DNA of 64,000 nt. It comes from Datura wrightii (lineage: Eukaryota; Streptophyta; Magnoliopsida; Solanales; Solanaceae). Position 1 is the first letter of the stretch. Each line of letters starts with the position of its first letter. The position numbers and the translations under genes are program-made. Shown piece after piece: positions 12,669 through 23,494 of this stretch. The notes under the pieces were generated by a model. The model was not told the origin of the DNA. It did not search any database and saw nothing but the letters and a program-made list of their open reading frames with translations. Where the stretch lies: positions 40,261,001-40,325,000 of the forward strand of contig JASDFA010000019.1 in the NCBI GenBank assembly GCA_035772735.1. The letters are read 5' to 3'.

Positions 12669-12850
12669 GTAAGTTGAAGAAGTATTGGAGAGGTGATTAG
12701 ATAGGACATGATGCAGCTTCAGCTAACCAAGAAAATGATCCTAGATAAGAAGTTATGGAGGATATAGATAAGGGTAGAGGGTTAGTTAAGGAAATGAGTT
12801 GAGAGTGACAAATAAGTATTGGAATTAAAAAGGTGACAAGTTTGACCAGT
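12669..12850 (+). mobile_element. RTE-type LINE fragment A, continued (ORF2 end and start of 3' UTR)
   Basis: Resumes the LINE interrupted at 6,897. GGTGATTAGATAGGACATGA and the following bases match the region after 53,780 of the long LINE copy and also 32,527 onward. It is cut on the right by the solo LTR. Confidence 0.82.
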
Positions 12851-12855
12851 CTAGG

Positions 12856-15002
12856 TGTCACAACCTGAACGTAGACCTAGATCGTAACACGGGACAAGGA
12901 GCCCCAAGAGACTCCAAGTCAACCCATGGCATGAACGTATATCTAACTCAATATCAATAAAGCGGAATACTCAACATAACGACATAGCGGAAGCATAAAT
13001 ATGACATAACATAGAAAGCAGAATGTACTACATACATAACAGCTGAATACTACACATAGTCTGAAAACCTCTAACATATCTGATGGGTTGATAGGACAAC
13101 ATCCCAAACTAACCCGGCAAGTCTAGAAAACTGAACATGAAAAGATAATTGATATCAAACTGGTCCTCGGAGAATGATGACTCACCAAAGAGCTGGATGC
13201 TAAACTCTGAGACGATCTAATGACGGTGCTGGGTCTGAAGATCGGAGCCTGTATCATGAAACGATACATCATAGAGTATGCGGTCAACACGTAAAATATA
13301 CCAAGTATATAAGGTAAGTAAAACGAACATTTAAGAATACATAAAAGCTCATAAGCGATCATAAGAGTGGGATAACATGCTCTTACATAAATATCATAAT
13401 ATAACATAAGGCCCAAGGTTTTCAAATCATTCGTAATCCATTCATTATCAAGTCATAAGAGAAATCTTATAAATCATCACTTGAGCCAAAATAACATGAT
13501 GCCCCAACTATCTCGCTCAAGTGGGCAGAGCCGTCCTAGACTTGCCAGGCAAGGGATGTGCATTATGTGATATCATGAAAGAGGGGATCCATTCATATTG
13601 TAATGTATCATCATGAACCTACAGTAGCACGTAGTTATGAGACACCGATATAGTCCTTTGAACGCCGAGCTACTTGGTGCTAGACACTGCTCCCAAAAAA
13701 ATATGCATTAGGTTCATACGTAAATCATAAACATCATTCATGAGATTAATGGCTAAGTGAAAATTTAACATCGTTGATCCCCTTTTTCATACATGATTAG
13801 CCATTAATCAAGGGCCTTTTAGTTGACCAACATCAAAAATCGATATATCATGAAATCCATATTATAAATCATAAATCATTCTTGAACATGTGGGCATTGC
13901 CCAATACTTTAACATGCTTGAAAATATTCAGTTCACTTGAAAACATGATATAAATATGGGTAACTTGAAAACGTACTTTTCATCATTAATAATTCATCAT
14001 AAACCTTAACTTTCATGAACTTTTCATAAATGGACATTTTAATTTTAAAAGCTTAAAACATGATTTTAATGGAAAACAACGTAAAACTTGCCCATAATTC
14101 ATAATTCAATAATAATAACTCATTTAGATCATGCCCATGTAGATAGTTCAAAATTTCATGCATCGGGTTAAAACCCCATAGAATCAATATAGGAAATTCA
14201 TGATTTAGAGAGAGTTTGGGCATGGGTGTGAACGGATACACCCATTCATAACCCTACATACCTAGGGAAGATCAGATTTTATCACTCCTTGAAAGCCCAA
14301 TGAAGGATTGAAGGAAAACTTGAAGAACTCTTACTTGATCACCTCCTAAACCCCTTCAATATGCATGCATGGATATGAACAAGCCTAGAATAGGTTTTAC
14401 CCTCGTAAAATACTGTATTTCGAGACTTAAATGATGTAGTTTAGGACCCTAGGACTTAGGAATGATGAAAATTCCCTTAATGAATTTTTTAAAAATTTTG
14501 CACTAGCAATGACAACGACTGTCCTAACAGGTCGTTCTTGGATACCACAACTCGTGGTATCCATCCGTTGCATCCACTTCCCAACCTCACTTCTCAGATT
14601 CAATCCCACGACTCGACAGGACGAGTCGTTGTACCATACGACGGTCCATTATATCGTCCGTTGCTCACCCCCTGACGAACTACACCAAGCCTTCGCACGA
14701 GCCACACCACGAATCATTCCTTCTTCCAATGAGTCGTGGTTTCCTTCCATTACCTCGACTGGAGGTTTTAATCCTCCTTCCCACAGTTGCTCACCATAAT
14801 CCGTTACAGGTCACGACGGGTCGTCCCATGACCTATTACTTCCTCTCAGGCTAAGGACTAGTCTCCCTATGACCTCAAACGACGACTCGTGGTATCAAAC
14901 CATGGGTCATTATGTGACGCGTTCTGTGGAATTTTTCCCAGATTCTGCCAACTTTCATTTTTAAATTTCGGGTCTAATCTTAGGCACTTTTGGGGTATTA
15001 TA
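12856..15002 (-). repeat. Solo LTR of a Tekay-like gypsy element, TSD CTAGG
   Basis: Flanked by CTAGG at 12,851-12,855 and 15,003-15,007, with nothing internal. The ends read TGTCACAACC...GGGGTATTATA (terminal CA mutated to TA). It shares the hairpin block (about 13,250-13,266), the GATGACTCACC stretch and the GC-richer inverted-motif zone (14,510-14,930) with the LTRs of copies 1 and 2. The orientation, by alignment with those LTRs, is minus. It presumably arose by LTR-LTR recombination. Confidence 0.87.
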
Positions 15003-15007
15003 CTAGG

Positions 15008-16284
15008 TCAAAACTTTCTTTAAATTAGGATTAAGTTAAATGGGATTTGAAGTGCAATATTTAAAACTTGTTAAATTTTTATAAATTATAAAATAATCCA
15101 AACCCATTAATTCAAAATCCCAACTCCTACAACACACGTCTTTTCTCTTTTCTTTCTTTCACTCGCTCCTCCTCTCTTCTTCTCTTCACTGCGCCTTCTT
15201 CCTTAGCAATTTTTCTTCAGATATCATCACGTCAGTGAGGCCCTTCAACGCCAATGATCCATCCATGCACACTATTCTACTTAGAGATAAAAAAAAATTC
15301 ACTTCTGTCAATATAACTTTGTGGTGAACAGTTAGGGTTTTGATTTTTTGAACTAAAAATTGTGATTTTTGGTTAAAGAAGAAGAAGAAGAACAAAATGG
15401 GTTTCACCTATTATGTTGTTGGATGACATTATTTGTTGTATTTATTATGTTTGTTATATTGGTTATATTTGTTGTTCGTGATGTTCTTGTTGTGGTTTTT
15501 TAAAATAGTGTCACTGGTAGGGACTTTTTCTTGTGGTTTTTTTTTGTTGTAGAAAAAATAGTGTGATGTTGTTTGATTTATTTTTCAATAACTGAGGAAG
15601 TTGTTGCAGCAACTTCCGCACTTGTTTGAATAAATCAAAAGTTTCTAAGGTTATTGCAATAAAATTTTATTGCAACCTCAACAGTTATTTGAATTTGTCA
15701 AATAAGAGGTTAAGTTGTTGCAACAACTTCCTCAACTGCTAGAAAATAAATCTAACACCTGTTGGAATTGTTGCAACAAGTCGTTTGAATTGGTGCAACA
15801 AGTTTATAATTTGTTGCAACAACCTCAGTATCTGTTTGACTTTGTCAAACAACTGTTGAAGTTGTTGTAGCAACTCACACAGTGTTTGAAAAAAATCAAT
15901 ATTTAGCAAACAAGAACTGAAGTTATTGCTACAACTTGTTGTTTTTGTTTTTGTACTCATTGCTATTTCATAATTTAGTGAGTAAATAGGGGTCTGCAAC
16001 TGTTTGATTTTTTACAATAGCTGAGGAAGTGGTTGCAACAACTTCCACAGTTGTTGCTAAAAATCAAACAATTGTTGTACTTGTTGCAACAACTTCATCA
16101 ACAGTTGAAAAAAATCAAACAACTGTTGAAATTGTTGCAACAACTCACAGAGGTATTGAAAAAAATCAATATTTGTTTTACTTATATGATCAACTGCAGT
16201 AGTTTTTTCCACTGTTTGTTTTGACTACATGATTAAATTAATTATTGATTTCTATTTTATCTCATATTTTACAAATAAAATAAC
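15008..16284. repeat. Left part of the Mutator-like/Ulp1 element; TTGTTGCAACAA palindrome zone
   Basis: 15,008-15,590 is ordinary AT-rich sequence with a pyrimidine-rich stretch (15,130-15,190) and no supported gene. From about 15,595 to 16,165 the palindrome TTGTTGCAACAA and one-base variants recur every 20-60 bases. Because the unit is palindromic, both strands give Leu/Gln-rich short frames (15,739-15,999 minus and 16,033-16,224 plus); these are repeat translations, not supported genes. Confidence 0.7.
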
Positions 16285-16863
16285 TTCAAAAAAAGCAAGA
16301 AGTACCGGTAGAAGTGTTGTTGCTTCTAGAAGATCAAAAAGAACTAGGACACAAGCAGAAGAAACAAATGAAGAACCTAGGAGTCCAGGCTATTTGGATG
16401 TGCTTGCTAACCAAGCAGGAGTCTTAGCAGAAAATGAGGTCGCATCAAGCCAGAAGCAACAGAATGATGATTAACAAGCCAAAGAAGCCTCTCAAGCAGA
16501 TGGAGGTGATTCCTCCCGAGAACAAAGTGAAAGTGGACATGTTTCTAAAGATAATGAAGATGGAGAGGATGATGAAGATGGAGAGGATGAGGAAGATGGG
16601 GAAGGTGATGACAACAATAATAAAGATTGGAAAGATGATGATAATGATAATGATGATAGTGGAGATGGGGAAGATGAAAATAATGATGATGATGATGATG
16701 ATGATGAGAAATCCACAACAATTGATGACAAACAGAAGACGAAAATGATGAGAATGTCTGGTCTACTCCTGTCGAGGCATATAATAGTGGAAGAGGTCAA
16801 AGCAGAACATTCACTGCTACAGTCGTCAAAAATATAACGTTTGACGTCCAAGTTATTTGAATT
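16285..16863 (+). pseudogene. N-terminal part of an element-encoded protein: basic segment then Asp/Glu-rich tail
   Basis: A reading from about 16,229 gives a basic segment (KKARSTGRSVVASRRSKRTR) and stops at 16,472. In the same frame after the stop comes a long run of Asp/Glu/Asn codons (GATGAT repeats, 16,550-16,710) before the frame is lost. The gypsy element inserted at 16,863/16,864. Joining the flanks across the insertion continues a frame (HEFSYKEFK, from 25,994) typical of the protein family carried with Ulp1-like proteases in Solanaceae Mutator-like elements. This assignment rests on that context and is not certain. Confidence 0.5.
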
Positions 16864-19339
16864 TGTCCCCGAGTGTACATCCTGGACGAAACACGGTACT
16901 CGGAGTCATAAATGACCCCAAGTTAACCCCTGGTCTATCATATATTGGCATTTTGAGCAACATAAAAATATATACAATGGAAGTTTAAAACAAATATAAA
17001 TTCTTGAAAATATTAGAACAAAACTACAAGTTGAACAAAACCCAATCTGAATTTGAAAAATAAATCTACGTTTGAAAGCCACTATGACTGATGAGCTACT
17101 AGGAAAAACCCTCAGCTAACTCCAAATCTAAATAAAAGGAAGAAAAGTATAACTGAAATAATAAATCTCCGTCCTTGAAGGATGAGGACTCACTAACTGG
17201 AATAGCTGAGATCTTCGGTGAACTGTTGGCTAATGGAGCTGAGACAGAGATCCTGCAGTTGTATCATGAAACGATACAGCATAAAAGTATGCATCAGTAC
17301 TTTGAATATATTGAGTAAGTGAGAGAAACCACACACAATAGAATAAATACAAGAGAAATGTTGAACTGAATAACACGCAATGACCAACTAATGCTAATGA
17401 TCTGAATATATAAAAAACTAAGGTGGTCTAGAAGACCCTGTCTGATGGTCAAAGCATGTTCTAAGTTTGGAATGCTGATCTGGACTGTACTGAACTAAGA
17501 CTAGACTAAACTGACTAGTGGTAGAGTCTATAACCACGTAATCTAGACGTGAAGTAAGATATATACACTCCATCGGTAGGACCCAATATACCTTGCCAGG
17601 GTATAAATGCATGAACTGGATGATCACAAAAGTATGGGGCTAATCAGGCCAATAAATACTGTAACCTACACTGGCAATATAATTCCGGGAACCTGGGTGC
17701 GTTGGAACCCTGGTCCGCTCGGTGCTAAGTACTACTCCCACTGGATAATCCTAGACTGAATACTAAGCTAATAGCTCGAAACTGGGGCCAAAGACTAGTT
17801 AGGGATACATATCTGAAAGTATTTCGAGAGTCTTATCGGATCAGATTCTAAAACTGAGTTCTAGACTGGTCAGATTTGCTTATCTAGAAGCGTCGTAACT
17901 GTCTAAGAACAAACTGTAATCTGAACTGGGATCCTAAGGCTAGTCAGAGCTATATATCTAAAGTGTCATGACCGCCTAGTGGACCAACATACTAAATTCT
18001 GAATCTAATTTGATAACTGGGGGTAATACTGACACCTCGAAAAATCCTGTAGTCAAACTGATCAGCTGACATTTCTGACAGATATTGAGTACTCTCACAT
18101 TTTAACTAAATCTAGGAAACCATGTATCCGAATGAGAATTTAGCTTATAAAATAATACAAAAATTCACCACACTGATATAATCAGAAGAATTTTAAGGTT
18201 AATCACTTTAAGATTCTAGTCTTTTCTACTCTCAAGGACTAGGGCTAAACTCAATGTACAAGGATAAACATCAATACTATCACTAACTGGTGGAAAATAT
18301 CCATAATTAATATAATATAATGATTCCAAATGGATTAAACGAAGCATTACCAAGAATTTTTTAACATTTGAAAATCTACAAGTCTAGAATTTACTTTTAC
18401 GGGAATAACATCAACTTAATCATGAACTGATGGAAATCATGTCTAAAATAATCATGGATTTCATTCTATGTGGATTCAAAGAAAACAACATATATTATCT
18501 TCACATTCGAAAGCTCAAGGCTAAAATTTATAGAGAACTAGAGAAGGGTTTTGGGGGACACAAGGAAAAAACTACCCCCTTGTTGATTCTCACATACCTG
18601 ATAAAGAAAATCGACAAAATTTCTTGAGAATCTGAGGAGAAGTAGGCTGCCCTAGTTCTTGCTCCGAGAGTCCTTGAGAGAAAATTCTACGATCTGTTTT
18701 TTGAAGGTTTGAGTGGGGAATGGGGAAAGAAGTCATTTAACCCCACTAATAAGTCTAAAAATATGGTTAACATGCCATAGTTTAAAGTTTAGGAGGGTAG
18801 AAAATTACTGAAAGACCCTTGAAAACTCGTAGGGAAAAACTGACTATCAGTCCCCACGGGTGACCTAACGGGTCATGGTTACACCCGTGAGGTGTACTGC
18901 CTAGAAATTATAGATGGTCACCACGAGGGGCCTAACGACTCGTCTCTTATGGCCACGACTTGTGGCTTGACCCGTGAAGTCCACTGCGTCTGAAACCTGT
19001 AGGGATCGTAATGGAAGACCTCATGATTCGTCCTTGGTGACCACAACTCATAGTCACCACTCGTTAGGTGCACTGCCTCTTTTCACCCTTTACCCAAACC
19101 CCACTCCCCACGACTGACCTAACAACTCGTGGGACCTGACCACAAGTCATGGTCATGCCCATGGGGACCTCATTTCTCAAGTTTCCAAATTCCTCACCTA
19201 GCCTCCCCACGAGTCATGGTGTGACTCGTGGGCTGCTCTCACGGGTCACCTCACAACCCATCCTGATGCCTGGTGCCAGTTTTAAATTTTTCTCCGTTTC
19301 AACTCCCAGGTCTAATCTTTGGGCTTCCGGGGTATAACA
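16864..19339 (-). repeat. 3' LTR of gypsy copy 2
   Basis: Ends TGTCCCCGAG and GGGGTATAACA on the plus strand; pairs with 23,495-25,977. It carries the hairpin block (17,264-17,278) and a zone of CCACGAGTC/GACTCGTGG motifs at 18,840-19,260. Confidence 0.95.
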
Positions 19340-19354
19340 ATATCTCCCCCTTGG
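19340..19354 (-). other. Polypurine tract of gypsy copy 2
   Basis: The minus strand reads CCAAGGGGGAGATAT immediately before the 3' LTR. This is the classic plant gypsy plus-strand priming site. Confidence 0.9.
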
Positions 19355-19589
19355 TAATATTCATCCTCGAATGTTGGAAAACACACAGAAAAGTAGAGAG
19401 ATGCAATTATCATATTCAAATATTGATCATTTAAATTGAAAACTGACAGAATGACTACCTCTGATTCAAACTACATAGCTAAACTGAATTCACTTTTCAT
19501 ACATACATCCTTAAACATAAAGAAACTTGAACACATGATCTGAACATGAAAACTACATAGAGTTCTAGGACAAAACTGATATCTCAAGA

Positions 19590-20150
19590 TGTAGAGTCGG
19601 TAGAGAATAAGTGTGGGTGTCTAGACATCATATCTGCTTCGGCTTCCCACATAGCTCCCTAGACATGCTGATTCCTCCATAATACCTTGCTAAAGCCACC
19701 TATTTGTTCCTCAGCTTACGAACCTGACGGTCAAGGATCTAGACTGGGACCTCCTCGTATGAGAGGCTATCCTTTATTTCTACATTGTCCGATGGCACAA
19801 TTGAAGTTGGATCATTAAGGCATTTCTTCAATAGTGACATATGGAACACTGGGTGCATAGAAACTAGTCCTGCAGGTAATTCCATCTCATAGGCTACTTT
19901 GCCAATTCAACTTAGAATTCTGTAGGGTTCCACATATCTCATACTGAGCTTTCCCTTCTTGCTAAACTCATCACCCCTTTCATGGGTGAAATTTTTAGAT
20001 TGACCCAGTCATCCATAGAAAACTCCAATTCTCTTCTCCTTACATCAGCATAGGATTTTTGACGGCTCTGAGTTGTTTTCAATCTTTCTCTGATGAGTTG
20101 TACCGTCTGCATAGCTTCATGAATTGAGTCTGGCCCGATTATTGTAGCCT
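19590..20150 (-). pseudogene. gypsy copy 2 integrase C-terminus with chromodomain-like end
   Basis: Minus-strand frames from about 20,150 down give GPDSIHEAMQ, then RRRELEF, MRYVEPYRIL and MELPAGLVSMHPVFHMSLL, and finally an ILDRQVRKLRNK region near 19,760-19,720. These are the integrase GPY/F-like module and the short chromodomain-like tail of Tekay elements. In this clade the chromodomain is thought to steer integration to heterochromatin. Stops and shifts interrupt the frame. The 5' neighbour should be the integrase core, which is absent. Confidence 0.85.
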
Positions 20151-22501
20151 AGGGTGAATGGAGTATCTCGAGCTGTGTGCTTCAACCAATATCTGCTGCC
20201 TCAAGTCACCGACATTCGATATGCATAATTTGGCCTGATAACGGAGCACACCATCTCCCCCTTTGGAGAAAGTCTCAACCTCCTTCCTGAGAATTGCTTC
20301 CTTGAGTTTAAGTAGAATAGGATCTTCATCCTGTTTGGACTTAACTTCAACAACCAAAGAGGAGTCTGACCTGCTTTGCATCACCACTCCACCCTCAGCT
20401 GAGTCAACCAACTGCACCCCTAACCGAGCTAGTCTGTGAATATCCTTCGCCAACTCATTTTTGCCCTCCTCAATATGAGCCATGCTACCCATAGACACTT
20501 TTCTTATGGAATCAACCACCATATTGGCTTTGCCCGAGTGATATAGCACACTAATATCAGAATCCTTCAGGAGCTCTAACCACCTTCTCTGATGAAGATT
20601 TAGGTCCTTCTAACTGAATATGTATTGGAGGCTCTTGTGATCGGTGAAAACATCTACGTGAGCCCCGTACAGGTAGTGTCCCCTTATTTTCAACACAAAC
20701 ACTACCACTGCCAATTCCAAGTCATGAGTCGGGTAATTCTTTACATGAACTTTGAGTTATCTGGAGGCATAGGCTATCACTTTGCCCCGCTGCATCAGAA
20801 CACAGCCGAGTCCAACTCTGGAGGCGTCGCAATATACTACAAATCCATCTAATCCTTTCGGTGAGTCAATATTGGAGTGGTATTGATTTGAGTTCTTAAC
20901 TCCTGAAAACTTTTCTCACATGCATCTGACCACTGAAATTTCACTTTCTTCTGAGTAAGTCTAGTCAGAGGAGATGCTATAGAAGAAAAGGCTTCCACAA
21001 AGCATTAGTAATAGCCGACCAACCCCAAGAAACTTCTGATTCCGATCGGAGAGGTAGGTCTGGGCCAGTCTTTCACTACTGTTATCTTTTGAGGGTCAAC
21101 CTGAATACCCACACCCGAGACCACATGACTCAGGAAAGTAACAGACTTCAACCAGAATTCATACTTGCTGAACTTGGCGAACAGCTAGCAGTCTCAAAGT
21201 TTCTGGAGCATTATCCTTAGGTGGTTAGCATGCTCTTCCTTATTTCTAGAGTATACTAGGATGTCGTTGATAAATACAATGATGAACATATCCATATACT
21301 GCTTGAAAACTCTGTTCATCAGGTCCATAAAGGCTTTAGGGGCATTTGTTATTCCAAAGGATATAACCACAAACTCGAAGTGACCATATCAAGTCCTGAA
21401 AGCTATTTTTGGTATGTCACATTCTCTGACTCATAGCTGATGATACCCCGACCTGAGATCTATTTTGGAGAAACAGCTGGCTCCTTGAAGTTGGTCAAAT
21501 AGGTCATCAACTCTGGGTAGGGGATACCTATTCTTGACTGTGACCTTGTTCAACTGACGGTAATCAATGCACATTCTGTGGGTACCATCTTTCTTTCGCA
21601 CGAATAGCACTGGAGCACCCTAGGGAGATATGCTGGGTCTGATAAAACCCTTATCAAGAACATCTTTTAGCTGCTCCTTCAACTCCTTAAGTTCAGCCGG
21701 AGCCATTCTATAAGGAGGGATGAAGATGGGTTGAGTATCTGGAATAAGGTCTATGCTGAAGTCAATTTCCCGTTCAGGCGAAACTCTGAGAAGATCTTCG
21801 GGGAACACATCTGGAAACTCACTGATAACAGGGACTGAGTGGATAGTTGGAGTCTTAGATTCGGAATCCTTGACTCGAACTAGAAGGTGTATACATACCT
21901 TAGAAATAAGCTTCCTGGCCTTAAGGTAGGAAATAAACCTACCCTTTGGCGCTGAACTATTGCCCGACCATTCTAGAGCTGGCTTATTAGGGAACTAAAA
22001 CCTGACGGCCCTAGTTCTGTAGTCAAATGAGGCATAACCGGAGTGTAACTAATCTATGCCAAGAATGAGGTCGAAGTCGACCATGTCTAACTCTAAAAGA
22101 TCAGCTAGCATGACTTTATTGCAGACTGAAATTGGATAATTTCTATACACCCTGCTGGCTCTAACTGACTCGCCAACTAGCGTGGAGATTGAGAATGGTT
22201 CTAAGAGGACCTCTAGACTAATATTGAACTGCACTGCTATGTAGGGAGTCACGAATGATAGAGTGCCCCCCGAATCAAGTAGGGTATACACATCTAGGTG
22301 GTAAAGACATGACATACCCGTGACCACTTCCGGTGAGTTCTCTTGATCCTGACGAGATGATAATGCATAAGAACGGTTGAGAGCCAGATGATCCACCCCT
22401 CCGATCCTGGCGAGACCAAAAGGTAGGGGCGCTGGCAGAGCTGGGCGTTGGAGCCCTCTGCTGCTGTGGACGGATGTTACCGCCAGACCTCTAGTGGCCA
22501 T
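20151..22501 (-). pseudogene. gypsy copy 2 pol remnant (protease, RT, RNase H, linker)
   Basis: At 22,501-22,049 an open segment of 150 codons includes the aspartic protease with the active-site LLDSGGTLSF (canonical D-S/T-G) and the later FDLILGID. At 21,808-21,620 is the RT N-terminal block (IPPYRMAPAELKELKEQL), followed by SKIDLRSGYHQL and the active site reading FINDILVY at about 21,279-21,256, where Asp has become Asn. RNase H (about 20,830-20,590) is badly broken. 20,549-20,139 is an open 136-codon linker ending in SRYSIHP, where the integrase zinc finger should begin. Confidence 0.92.
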
Positions 22502-23270
22502 GATCTGATTGGCAGTCCTTTCACGCTTATTCTTTCTCTCTATGTCCCTCAGTTTTTCGACCTTAATCTACTGGGCATAGACAATCAGACTGGAGAGGTC
22601 AATATCCTTGATCAGCATCACTGTCCTGCAGTATTTGAGGACCAGATTTTACACCCCATTTACAAACTTTAGCATGCGAGCCCTTGGCTTAGACACCATC
22701 TCTGGCGTGTATTTGGAAAACCTGGTGAACTTCAGAGCATACTCTTCTACGGTCCTGTTTTCCTGTCTCAGGTTCATGAACTCCGCTACCTTGGCCTTCC
22801 TGAGCTCCCGAGGGAAGAATCTATCCAGAAAGGCTGTAGTGAACTCCTTCAATTCCATCGGTCCTGCATCCGCCAACCTTCCCTCCTTCCACTATTCGTA
22901 CCAAACTTAGGCTACCCCTTTCAGCTGGTAAGCAGCCAAGTCCGCACTCTCTGAGGGACTGACACCCGTAATTCGGGTGATCTTCTTAATCTCGTCAACA
23001 AATCCCTGTGGGTCCTCTAACACCTTGGATCCATGAAAGTCCGGAGGGTTCATCCTGGTAAAATCTCGCACTCGGGCAGCTGCTGCGGAACCGTTATTAT
23101 TGATTGGAACCACCTGTTGGTTCACCTGGTTGGTCACAATTTGGCGAGCAGCTGAATGGTTACCCTGGATTTTGCGGTGATACCGAGTCATCCTGAGGGG
23201 CTTCCGGGGCTGGTGGTGCAAGTCATTGAGCATTATCGGCCCTCCTTCCATTACCGCGTCGTGGAGGCAT
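22502..23270 (-). pseudogene. gypsy copy 2 gag
   Basis: The start codon is at 23,270-23,268 (MPP), in the same context as copy 1. The Retrotrans_gag core gives VRDFTRMNPPDFHGSKV near 23,090-23,030 and EFMNLRQENRTVEEYALKF near 22,793-22,737. The frame changes near the start, and two stops (around 22,910 and 22,895) separate the first and second halves. No intact CCHC knuckle is seen before the protease. It would have been the capsid protein. Confidence 0.9.
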
Positions 23271-23473
23271 GATTCACTGAAATGAAGAAGATCACGGGTT
23301 AGGAGAATAATTCTGGAACTGAATTTCAACACACGATAAGGAGTATGAAACAAAAAAAAGTTTCCTAATGACATCTCGTAGCCTCCTCGTCATAAGTGTG
23401 GCGCGCTTCACACCAATGAAAAAGACTCTACTCGATGCGTCTTTCAGACATCCGAGGATACTCTAGACCTAGT

Positions 23474-23485
23474 GCTCTGATACCA
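23474..23485 (-). other. Primer-binding site of gypsy copy 2
   Basis: The minus strand reads TGGTATCAGAGC, an exact complement of the plant initiator tRNA-Met 3' end, nine bases from the LTR. Confidence 0.92.
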
Positions 23486-23494
23486 AGTTATTCA

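Noticed and set aside
15739..16224. Leu/Gln-rich frames on both strands
   Set aside because: Direct translation of TTGTTGCAACAA repeats; the palindrome opens frames on both strands.
16492..16851. Ser-rich 119-codon minus frame
   Set aside because: Antisense of the GATGAT-rich acidic region.
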